Shown: positions 25,335-37,500 of the stretch, in pieces
How positions within the stretch are numbered: the first letter of the stretch is position 1
How the letters are laid out: the number at the start of each line of letters is the position of its first letter
Source: Ophioderma brevispina
Taxonomy: Eukaryota > Echinodermata > Ophiuroidea > Amphilepidida > Ophiodermatidae
Direction of reading: 5' to 3'
NCBI GenBank assembly: GCA_023653785.1
Contig: JAMKCH010035290.1
Coordinates: 1-64,000, forward strand
Length of the DNA: 64,000 nt
Made by a program: the position numbers and the translations under genes
The notes under the pieces: model-generated
Database searches by the model: none
What the model was told of the DNA's origin: nothing
Seen by the model: only the letters and a program-made list of their open reading frames with translations

Positions 25335-25420
25335 CTCCGCACTATACAACTGGCTTTGTATACATTCAATCATGTCCAAGTAGTGGGTAAGGTCGTTTGG
25401 TGTCAATGTTATATTGTATT

Positions 25421-25587
25421 TTAAAAACAAATAATATTTACACTGATTTTTGGAAGAGTTGCCTGGCTCCTGGAATTACGAATCATTTTAGTGAAGTAAC
25501 CACACAGGACCAAGAGGATAACGCTGAGAATGACAACCAGACCAGCAATAGCGATGCTCACAATCACGCCCAAAGTCAGACCAGGAT
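25421..25587 (-). CDS. Last exon: transmembrane helix and cytoplasmic tail
   Basis: Acceptor tatcatttcag, phase 1 in, stop TAA at 25421-25423. It codes for 55 residues: a short DPGLTLG lead, about 24 hydrophobic residues (VIVSIAIAGLVVILSVILLV), then a positively charged border (TKMIRNSRSQ) and a tail ending SVNIICF. The positive-inside rule places the C terminus in the cytosol. The tail is only about 25 residues, with no catalytic domain. A weak internal donor (A followed by gtgtaa) leaves open an alternative, longer tail. No canonical AATAAA occurs close by; the nearest lie in the MITE at 24.4-25.3 kb. Confidence 0.8.
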
Positions 25588-28500
25588 CTGAAATGATACA
25601 ATTGCAAATTATTCTTAATAAATTAGTCTGATTGCATGATTCTAGCAAAGTCAAAGGCTAGTATTCTGAAAGGGAGTCTAACCTAAGTTCTGGGTTTAGA
25701 CCAGGGTTAGTCCTACTTTTACAGTATTTTGAAAGGAAAAAAGGTCCACTCAGGTCTAAAGTTATTCTCCCTGTCAGAATACCAGCCGATGACTACGGAA
25801 CTCAAATAACAAATCCGGGGATCAATTAAGTGATAAACGGCATCATTATATCATTGAATTGATTCCTGCGTGTATAATTTTAGTATTAATTCAATGCACG
25901 TCGGTTGATTCGAGTCTTGATATTATTCTTCACAGTCAGAAGAACTAATCTTGTGCTTGCTTATTGTCATATGAATTCGTCTACTTCTAATGCAAGACTG
26001 GATTAGTAACACTCATTTTAACATGTTCAATGACGCTATGAAAGAAGATAAAATCTAAATCTAAGATAGTAAGCTATGTTTATCTGATAAGTATTGTTTT
26101 TCTTTTTTCCTGTTTTAAGGACAGTGTCAACCCTGAGTTTCCGAGTATCTATTTTGGTTTGTAACTTTGCAAATATTTGATTATTGTATGTAAAAGTATA
26201 CATTTCTAGAAAGCTAATTGGACGATGAACCCGATGGTGGCATCATATTAATGTAATTTTCCGTATTTTGAGAAAAATACTAAAAATCATGATTTCGCCC
26301 GAAATTTTCAGACAGCGTAACAAAAACAATTTGAATTTTCATGATTTATTATGTTATTTTTTTAAAAAAAGACAAATTTGTCTAGGGACGGTTTTTTCAT
26401 TTTTTTTTAAATAGAGCTTACTTTTCGAAATATAAAGAAAATGTCAAAAAAGTGTGATTTTTACTTTTCTTTTCCAAAATTTGAGTAAATATTGGAGAAT
26501 ATGTTTAGTTAGAAGTCGAAAAATGAACAATTGAGAAAACCGTTCCTAGAGAAGACCGATTGCTATCGTAGGAAAGTTAAACCTTACGTTTTACTCCGGT
26601 ATTTTTGGAGTTATCTTTTCTGAAAATTTGCCAAATTTTGCGAAAATTGAACATTGAGGAAATCCGTGTTTTAGTAAAAAAAGTGACTTTTCACGCCATT
26701 TCAAATTGTCTCCTTCTCAAATAACGTTATCTTTGAACTTAAAAATTGAGTATGTTGTGCAAGTGATGAAAATACATCTTTATGCACTATTGAATCAAAC
26801 ATCTTTTGTCTCTAACTACAGAAATCAGAAGAAATTGAAATTTCATCTGGTCTAAATTAGCGTTTTGTTTACATTTTCAAAAATTATTTTTCGTTTTTCC
26901 AAGATGCGTTCGCGCAAAAGTTCATTTTAACACGCGCACGCTTCATTACGCAGCAAAAATTCACCACGCGACGCGATTCTGCGCCTTGCGTCTGACGGCG
27001 TGAAATGTGCTTAAATACCCGCCGTTTAAAGGTGCAACGAGAGATTTTGAGGCACCCAAATATTGTGTCATAATTGTAATTTCATATAGATACCACAGTC
27101 AATAGATTCCTTACCTTGTATTTGGCTACAGAAAAGTCTTAAAAGAGAGAAAAAAGGTGATTTTGATTTGCTTATATTTCAATATAAAACATAGGCTGAA
27201 TTTCGTATTTGCTCCTATACGAAATTAGAAATTTCTAAATTTTTGTACCAAAGAAACATTTCTCAGCTTAATCCTTTCAGATGGGGATATTTTTGATAGA
27301 AAGCTATACATCAGGGCAAAAATCAGTACTTTCATTTTTAGGGACACCTGATATGCGGTTTTTGTGACTTTAAATGGTCAAATAGCTGTTTTAAATCGGC
27401 AAAAATACAGCTCAGCATTGTCTGCAGTGGATAACCTTTATTGGTAACGATAGAACACAGTTTGATGTTTAAAATGGTGCAAAAATCAGAAATTTGTGTA
27501 ATTGTGATTGTGCTAGTCAGAGCAAACCGCATTGATTAACTGTTTTGTGGTTTTTGTGGTTTTAATCTTCCCTGTATAAAATTCAGATCATATTATAACA
27601 AAGACGAGAAAAAGCCTAACAGATTAAACAAGGCGCTCTGCCTGACTAGAACTGATTGAACATGCAAGTGTAAGCATGGAACAAAGGCCAGGTGATTTAG
27701 GGACATCAAATTAGGTGCTTGGAAAAGTTAATTATCGCCATGGTAGAGGTTATTTATATTTCAGTTTTGGGGAGAGGAAACATACTCCAATATGATCTGT
27801 GACATTATTTGTATCGTATCAGACGTGTGAACCAATGAATGAAATTGATAATAAGAGAGCCTTCAACAAGGCTATTGTACCCGTGTCTACTCCGGAAATG
27901 ACACAGAACAGGGTAATCATCACATACCCTCATATATCGCCGGATCGGCTCATATCACATGTTTTCCCGAGAACGCCACTTAGGGACACCGGCAGAGTGT
28001 GTATATAAAGAGAGGATACCAACATGAGTAAATATAATTGGCATCATTAATTATCTTCAGCCGAAGCACTTATACTAGGCTGACTAAGAAGGGCCAAAAA
28101 ACAATTGTGTTTGCCCTACCCAGCTGAAATCGGGAAGGTCGGTCGGTCGTTTGTTTTTTTTTTTTTTTTTTAATTCTTAAATAAACTCATATCTCTATCG
28201 CCGAAAGTGATTGGTTTCATGTAAAATCCAGCTAAAGACGTAGAGGAGTAATTCAAATAATCTATTAGAAAAATATTTTGTACCTGAACATTTAATTTTT
28301 GAAAAAATTCTCTCAATGTTTGGTGTTTATTTTGACATTTTATTAAAGGCACGGCAGCCGAAATCCCCAGGTTCCTCCGTACACGTATTGCCTCAGATGC
28401 GCAAAAGACCGCCTGCCATAGTCCATTCGGACCGATCGTTATGGTACGGTGCATAGTTGCCAAGCTTCCATCCTTGTTATGCCTCGCACTACAAACCGCA

Positions 28501-31500
28501 AAAGTCTCCATTTTAAATCGGAAGTTGAACACAGCTGAAAACCACCTCGCAACCTTTCAAAGCATGTAACACTCACAACGCGTAACTACCGTATGATTCC
28601 CCTCGGGATCAGTGTTCATGAAATCGGCAAAGTCATACGCGCTGCAAGCAAGTGCTGACAGTTTAACAACAGCACGTGTGAAGTGTAATTGATGCAATAT
28701 TTGATATTTTTCGCTGCTTCAGAGAAGGAGAAATTTATTGTTTTTTCATTTAATAAACTGTTTCAACTGGTGTTTTTTTCAAAAATGGTTCATTTATATT
28801 GTTTATAAAAGTTTTTGGTACCATTGCACGTCAAAATTTTGTTTTAAATTTAATATTACAGTGTTTGTCGAATTGTACTCTGTATCATTGAGTATACGGT
28901 GCGGTAAATACGGCCAGCCGTACTAAGGCCAATTTTATTTTCCTTCGTGTTTCTCGCACATTTTGATATTGCCACACAATTTCATTCCTAATTCCCCTTG
29001 TCATTTCCAAGAATAGTGAGCGTTTTGCCCGTGCAAGGAGTTAAATCCGAGCTACTCTTTGTGATTTTCCGTTTGGTTGGTGTTTGTACACATTATCAAC
29101 CGGAAAGCAGGTAAAATAGACAAAATCAAGACTTAAAAAAAAAAAAAATACCGACCCGAGATTTTCGGGATTTTGGGTCGGTCGCGGAGGGCAACACAAC
29201 AATTTTTTTTTGGCCTAATGTATACGTATTGAAAGTGAGGAGATCGCAACGGCCGAACAAAATAATCACATAAGCGTCAGGCGGTGGTGGCCAAGAAATC
29301 CCAAAATCAGACGTCGTCATTATTGGTTTTACACGTAAAAGCGAAATCTTGACGATTTTTGTAAAGTTATAAAGCATAGCCCGCTTTTCTTAATCCAAAA
29401 CCGCTTGAGCTAAAAAAGGAAATGTGAGGGTTATATATTTCCGAATTTCTGTGCATGAATAACGGACGAGGTTGTACCGTGTGTCCCAACACTTGATGAC
29501 AGGCGCCATAAGTTTTGAACAAAAGCACGTGACTACTAATTCTTTGTTGTATGGTAGGATGAAACCGTTAGCTAATGTCCCTGAAAAATTCATAAAGGTA
29601 GAGTCAATATGTTTTAAGATATGACCCCAGAAGTAACCTGCAGGACCCATTTAACCAAATTGAGGCGCTATTCACTACAAATACGGCACTGTACGTTTTG
29701 CGCACAGAACCACCAATATGAATCTTTGAGTCCAACCACCATTTTCCTTTTTTTAAAGACAGGTACTGCAACAGATTTTAACATATGGATGTTTCCATTT
29801 TCGTTTTTTTAAAGACAGGTACTGCAACAGATATTAATGTTTCAATTGGTAATAACAGCTAATAAACGTGCATTTTAACACACTTAAAAGATGGAATTAG
29901 GAATGTATGACCAACAAACTATTCGTATTGTCCAAATTAGACAGCATTGGATTAGAGTTATAATCATTCATTATCATTTTGTGACGGCACACAATAAGTT
30001 ATCTTAACCCAAAATTTAATGACAGACTGAATATACTGATATTGTTATTGAGTTTTGTGTTGAAAACCTATGTTTTACTTTCATAAAGTTGAGAATGTAA
30101 CATTATTTTCAGTAACAAGCAAGTTCCAGCCCAACGCGTTTATAATTTTATGTAATGTGGAGTTTGTCTATGTCAAAGTTTTATATCGCCTTGAAACGTA
30201 TTTTATCACCAATAAATTAATGCTTTATCATTATCACTTAAATAATAATTATGTAAATGCAGTTATTTGATCCAGTAGAAGTTGTTCTGCAAGAAATGTG
30301 GGCAAGTAAATGTTGATTGCAATCAATATTGTATTTGCCATTGATCTTCATTACCAGTCTTGTGGTTACCAGCTCCTCATTTTTGTAAAATGGGTCCTGC
30401 GGGTTACTTGATTGTTGGGGTCATATCGTAAAAACTATTGACTCTATCACCATGAATTTTTTCAGGAACGTTAGCTAACAATGCTATCTTACACTACCAT
30501 AAAGAACAAGTAATTATGTGTTTTTTGTTCAAAACTTATTGCGGCTGACACCAAGTGTTGCGTTTTTTTGGGGACACACTGTATATAGACATGGGACCAT
30601 GTTTTGTGGTTTGTGTCTGTATTGCTGTCATATATTTGGATTCGTGTGTGTGTGAGTTGATATAATGAAAAGGCTTTGTTGTCGTCATCTAATGGGAACA
30701 GTCATCTTAAAGCGCGCCGCCGTTACGTATACTATACGTAACGGTATCGCACTTTGGGTTTTCGTGGAGGGAAATAAACATAAAATTCCATGAATTTCAA
30801 GCCGCCGGGTGATTTCAAACACTGTCCGTTCGCGTACTGTTAATTTTTCTAACTTGATTGCTGTTCCAACATTAAGTTCTCGTATTGCAACTGCCTTGTC
30901 TACAGATATGTGTCGGGATAGCATAGGCACGCTGACAGTGTTTGTCATCCAAGATCAATCTACCGTGTGTCCCAAAAAAACGCAACACTTGGTGGCAGGC
31001 GCCATAAGTTTTGAACAAACAGCACGTGGACTACTTATTGTTTGTTGTAAGGTAAGACGGTGCGTTTAGCTAATATCCCTGACAATTTATAAGGTAAAAT
31101 CAATATTTTTTAAGATATGACCCCAAAAATCAAGTAACCTTCAGGACCCATTAACCACATTGAGGTTGCTATTAAACTACAATACGGATTGTAATGTTTT
31201 TTTGCGCCCAAACCACGAATATGAAGTCCAACCACATTTTCCGCCTTTTTAAAAGACAGGTGCTGCAACAAAATATGTAACATAGGAACGTTTCCATTGG
31301 TAATAAAAGTTAAAACATGCACTTTAACACACTTAAAAGATCGATTAGGAATGTATGATCAACAAACTCTTCGCATTGTCCAATAAGACTGCATTGGATT
31401 AGAGCAATCATTCATCTCATTTTGGTGATGGCACCACAGCGTTAATCTTAACCCAAAATTTAATGACATAATCTACGAAATATACTGAATATATAATGAA

Positions 31501-34500
31501 TATACTGATATTGTTTTATTGAGTTTGATAAATTTCATAAATTTGAGAATTTAACATTTTCAGTAACGAGCAAGTTGCAGCCCAACGCATTTATCATTTT
31601 CTGTGATTTGATTTTGTCTCATGGACTTAGTCATAGTTTTTATATCTTCTTGAAACATATTGTATCCACCATGAATTAATGTTTTCATTATTAATCATGA
31701 AAATAGAGACTTATGAATAATTTCAGTCATTTTGACCCGTTAGAAGTTGTTCTGCGAGAAATTTTGGCAAATAAAGTGTTTGATTGCAAGTCACGATTGT
31801 AATGTATTTGCCATTCTGTCTTCATTGCCCGTCTTGTGGTTAACCAGCTCCTCATTTTTTGAAAATGGGTTCTGTAGGTTACTTGACTGTTGGGGTCATA
31901 TCTTACAAAAAACTATCGACATCTACCTTTATGAACTTTTCAGGATATTAGCCTAACAGTCCCATCTTACCATACACCCACGAATAAGTAGTCTCGTGCT
32001 TTTGTTCAAACTATGGCGCCTGCCCTCAAATGTTGCGTTTTTTTGGGACACACGGTAACACAGCCTTATTATTTTGATTCCGGTCCCTAGGCCCAGCTTT
32101 TGCTGATCTCAGTGTTCATACTTGGAATGCTCGGTTTCCATATCCATAAACAATTACATTGTTGTCACCATGCTATCGAGCGTATGTTGATATCATAGTT
32201 TATTAATGAAACCTGGCTTTCCAGAATTTAGCCATTGTCATAGGTGAATGTACATACCATCAAATGCTTGTTAAAATCCATCATCTAAAAATTTAAAACT
32301 TTTAAAAAAAAAAAAACTTCCGTTAGTGCCCAAGGGGGGGGGGGGGTCCTAGGACCCAACTAGATAACCACTTTCCCGTTGGGAGTTGATCATGACATTA
32401 AACACAATAAATGGGGGTCATGTCAGAACCACATACCCACAATAAAAATGAAAATCCGAACTTTCACCTATGACTTAACAGCCATTGGTTCGCACATTTC
32501 ATCCTCAGCACTCAATATAGGTTTTGAACAAAATAATTCATTATTCTAACTCTAGAATAACCAATTCAAAATCATGTGTAAAATATAGCCAAATTTTCCA
32601 TCTTGTATTTTTCCTCAGAACTTGTTTCAAAATCACCTAGTTATCCCATAGACTTACCCAGTTCTAAGCAGGCACAGTCATGCCAAAATTAAAATTCGAT
32701 GCTAATCAGCATATAAAAGGTTATTTGATTTAAGTATTATAATTTAATAATTATTGCCTCCTAGGTATCATATTTCTAAGCAATAAAGCCCAAGATTTAA
32801 TTACTTTAATTTTTTTAATTAGTAAAATATCTTGATTTTTTTCACTTCCGTTAGTGCCCACAGGGGGGGAGGGGGGGGGGGGGTCCTAGGGACCCAACCT
32901 AATTATTCGAAGTACATCCGTGGGCGGATTTCATTTTTTTTATCAGGAGAACCGTAATTCATAATCAGACCATCTATCAAAAAAATCCTTGAAAATGTGA
33001 TTGCGTAACGAGAATCGCAAAAAAATAATGTTGGGTACTATGGCCCCCCCCCCCCCCTTTGGCACTTAAGTGTTATTCCTTGCATGTATATTGGTGGTGT
33101 TGGTGTTTAGTTTATAAAAAAAAAAAACGCTGTAATTTGAACGTTCCCTACTGATCTTGAAATATCTACTTTTGAATGGTTATTCCGTGTCCAACAAAAA
33201 CTAAGGGGGTGGGGTTTCCCGGATTTGTTTGGCGGTGTATCGACCATCCTCCCTCTGCTACCAATGGGGCCTTAACTGCTTCCAGTTTTTGACTGAGTTT
33301 GAGCAATTTCTTTATGACATTTGGTAACTTACTCCTGGCCAATTGGTCATTCTGATGACTTTATTTTTCATGTTGATAATCCCTGGACTTGCTTTCCTTG
33401 GTATAATAGTAAGTCCACCTGCAGGATATGCGGGTTTGGAGGCGCCTGAGCGTCGATGGAGCAAATCCTTTTTCGCGTGTTTTTGACCAAAATGTTTTGG
33501 CCTCACATTTGCAGCCCAAATAATATATTTTAATTTTTATTGCTGATTTTGTATTGTCTCTATGACCTTAGTGTGGGGTCCCATGGATCCCGCCGCCGGC
33601 ACTAGCGGGAGTGAAAACCCTTGGGCACTTTACGTGTTAAGGAAAATGCCTTTGAAAATAGCAATCAAATGTACGTACAGACAGGTGATCCGTGTATTTT
33701 CGGAAGTAACACAAACGTCCATCATTAGACAATAATCTTCTGTGCACCCTTCATCTTTTGAAGAAGACAAAACGAGACCGGAGAAAAAAAAAGAATTAGA
33801 ATGTACAGACTGAAGCAGATAGAAGGAAAGAAAGAAAGACGATTGCATTGCATTTGACAATGACCTGTTAATCTCACGCAATTTCCTTCATGATAGGGTA
33901 GCGTTCCAATAAATACACCACAAACAGTTGTTCCTGTTACGACCTAGATTGTCCTATGATCACTATGAGCTAGTTACTCTCAATTCCCTTGGCTCAGTTC
34001 AGTACCTCCATTCACCAGTGTATTTAGAAAATACACCCCTGGTATTTGAGTATGATATATGAAACCCAGATCACACAAGGTCAGTTCATGTCAATGTATG
34101 TACAAGTACAACACACTGAACTGTGTTCTTGGTGGATGAGCATATTGTAACTCACAGTGGATGTAGCGTTCCTGTTCATCTGTCTATTCTCATCTCTATT
34201 GTGTAATGCACGCATTATTTATTTCATTACTTTTAAAACCCCTGTGACTGCTGCACAGCTTAGCTATCACTGCATGAAAATCCTTGCGCATAAACTCCTC
34301 AAAAGTGCTGTCCTTCGCTAACTCCTCAAACGAGTTGAAATCCACTCTTTTGGAGTGATTTTTACTCTTTTTGAATGGGAATTCACTCTTTTTAAAGGAC
34401 AAACCACTCATGTTGGAGTGGTTTATAGAATTTAACTCTTTTAGGGAGTGAAATTTTCATCATTTTACTTTATTTTATTCACGTTTAAAACTACAAAAAG

Positions 34501-37500
34501 ACTTTAACACTTAAATGGAGAAGGGGGTCGTGATGAACTGTAAATTAGATTTTACCAGTTTTACGACGAACGATATATTTTTTCAGACTCGTGTTTCTTG
34601 TATTGTCTAACTTTTGGATACATAAAAAAAATCCATCACCCCGTGTAATTAAAAAAAATAGTGTGGGTCCCTAGAAACTACACCCCACCACCACCAAAGG
34701 GGGGGGGGGAGTCAGTGAAAAACATTAAATCCAGCAATCACAAATATTTTCCTGTGTAAATATTTACATATTAATGTAATTAAACAAAAACTAACATAAA
34801 ATTCATTTAACAACTTTTTTATTCAATGCGTATAATGTTGTGGAAATATTGCCGTGTCCTCTTTGCTCTCAATTCAAAAGCCATTTTTGGCACTAATTTC
34901 TAGGTTACTTTGTGGAATCCAAATTTTTATCGGTTAGTTATTTCCTTTTTTTTTCCTTATGACCCTACACATCCAGTACAACTTCACCTTTAATTAGCTC
35001 GGAACTTGTAGCAACTTTGAGCGAAGAATCGCCCAAGTAGCGACCAGAAGAAACTCGAGCGTCAAACCACTGTTTCACTTCTCGACTAGTCATTGTAGAA
35101 GTTAAATCAACCGATACTTCATATTCAACACCAATACTTCCCTCAAAAAATGACTTCACTTCAACTGAGAGAAACCCATTTATGTCAGCGAAGATCTGTA
35201 GGAGCTGTATAATTGGGATTTAATCAACAAAAATATAGATGAGTTGACATGTGACGTCAACGCCTGGCAACGAACAAAGCACTGCCCGACAGTATGCATG
35301 AGCATCTGCAGGGCTTGTGCTTTTAAAATTCGCGCTCAATCAGGCGTGATAAGCCTATTGAATGCTGTAACTGTATGGGCATATTCTTCGCACCTCTGAC
35401 ATGTCAGTAGACCAGGTGCTAACTTGTGTTTGTAAACATTGATGTCACCTCATCTATACATGTACAAAAAAAATCTTTTGTGTGCACTAGACTCTTTAGA
35501 CATAAAGAGCATTGTTATAGAGCCTCCATTTTCTGATTAAAGATATTGGTTTGATTTTCTCAATTTTATTTGAGAAGGGATTTTTCGCGGGAGAAGTACT
35601 TTGTTTATGATAAAAAGAGAGTAGGGAATTCCCCTAGTGCTATGTTGAGATATGCACCTGTTGTTTATAACTAGATAGATTGCACAAGAGGTGAACTGAG
35701 ATGTAAACTGAGTCAACTTGTTTATGCTTTGAGATCAAAACATGTTGAAAATAGGTAATTCCCCACGAAGTTATAAATGTGAAATGATGCAATTCAGATG
35801 ATGTCATTTTGTGAAATCTGATTTGACAGTGCTAGGTTATGTTTATTCATGATGCTGATCATGATGTAATGATTATTGTTAGAAAGGGGAATCTAGCTGT
35901 GAGAAGTTAATTACTTGTGACTGAAAGACTCAGAGGCGAGCAGTTGTAATCAGGAGCTATACAGTATAGTTATAGCTGGTTTTAATCTACAATAATGGTG
36001 TGGATTTGTGCTCTACATAGTGCCAGGATTTATAATACTTTGGAGACCGCCGGAGCTTGAAAGCTATAAAACTGTTTGCTGTCGTCTTTTTAAGCCAGAA
36101 AAGCTTCAGTTTTGGAGTCAAGGAGGGGTTCTAATTTGTGGTCCTATATGAGGACGTTAGCGACAGACTGATGGTGGTATAATACCTGGATTTTATTATT
36201 GTGGAACATTATAGTAGATTTCAAAATAAGTGAGACCTCATTAAAAGTTTTAGGTCTGTCCATTCACCGTGAGAGGTAAGAGGAATTATTTTAGTGGCCA
36301 CAGGTAGAAAAGCTTATGGTACTCATACAATGTATAGTAATGTAGCTAGTAACTAAATGTTGACATAAATACATTGTTTCACATCTAAGATAGCTTGAAT
36401 GTTTCATTTGAAGTATCATGATGAAAACACCAGCAAATATTTCATTAAATGTGTTATTTTAATATAACTTACCTTTGACACTACAAAATATTCTTTATAA
36501 CAGTACCGGAGAAATAATGCATTCTTATATCAATGCACACATAACATAAATAATTTTTATTTTGCCCTAAAAGTGGGCCAACTGGAATAAGAGATTAGCA
36601 CAAAGCGGATTTGACACGTCCTTCTATCATTAACATACCATTGTGGAACTGAATGCATCATGTTCTAGTAAGCCGATTCTGTAAAGTAGTTTTGTACCAT
36701 GGACACAATATGTTTTGTGATGGCAACAGAGGCCTAGTCTCTACATGGCCGGGGATTGAACCATCACCCCTATGGTTTTATGTATGGAGTCTCACGTAAT
36801 TTGAGATCTACTATAGTGTCGCCGAGGGAAAGCCCCGTCGTCTTGAACTGCTGGACAAGGTTGCCTTCGGGTCTCAGAGGATTCGCATGGAATGTACCAT
36901 GGATATTTATGTGAGTGAACTTGTGCGCTGTCATTTTGGGGTCTTCGCTGTGAGGTCATATCATCATTGAACTGCAACGCTTTCAACACAGGACACTAGA
37001 GAACTCTTAAGTATTAATTTTAATATATGTAATATTGTTTTTGGACATGCCAAATTCTTGAACCGGGCCAATTGAAAAACATTAAATCTGTGTTATATTA
37101 TAAAATTCAGATTACTTGTGCACAAGGCTCATTTATTTGTGTTGAACGGTTTTCTGACCTGTGACGCCTACGAGACGTCATAACAGAATCTTAAAATTCA
37201 CATAATATTATGAAGTTAAAGTTTATAATAAATTGTTGTCTAGAATTTGGACTCTCCAAAACATAACTGCACTATTCATAATTATTACAATAATGGCATA
37301 CTTCTTAATCAAACAGATATCGCTCTTGGGATGATTATAATGTCCAAAACTCAATGGTATTTTGTGATCCATAGCCTCGTCCCCCGACCTACCAAATAAA
37401 GTTTAGATTTTTATACCGTATATTCTAAACCGTTGCATAAGCAGAGCACGTGTGTCTAATGTTAGAACATGTGTGTCTATGACAGAGCACGTGTGTCTAA

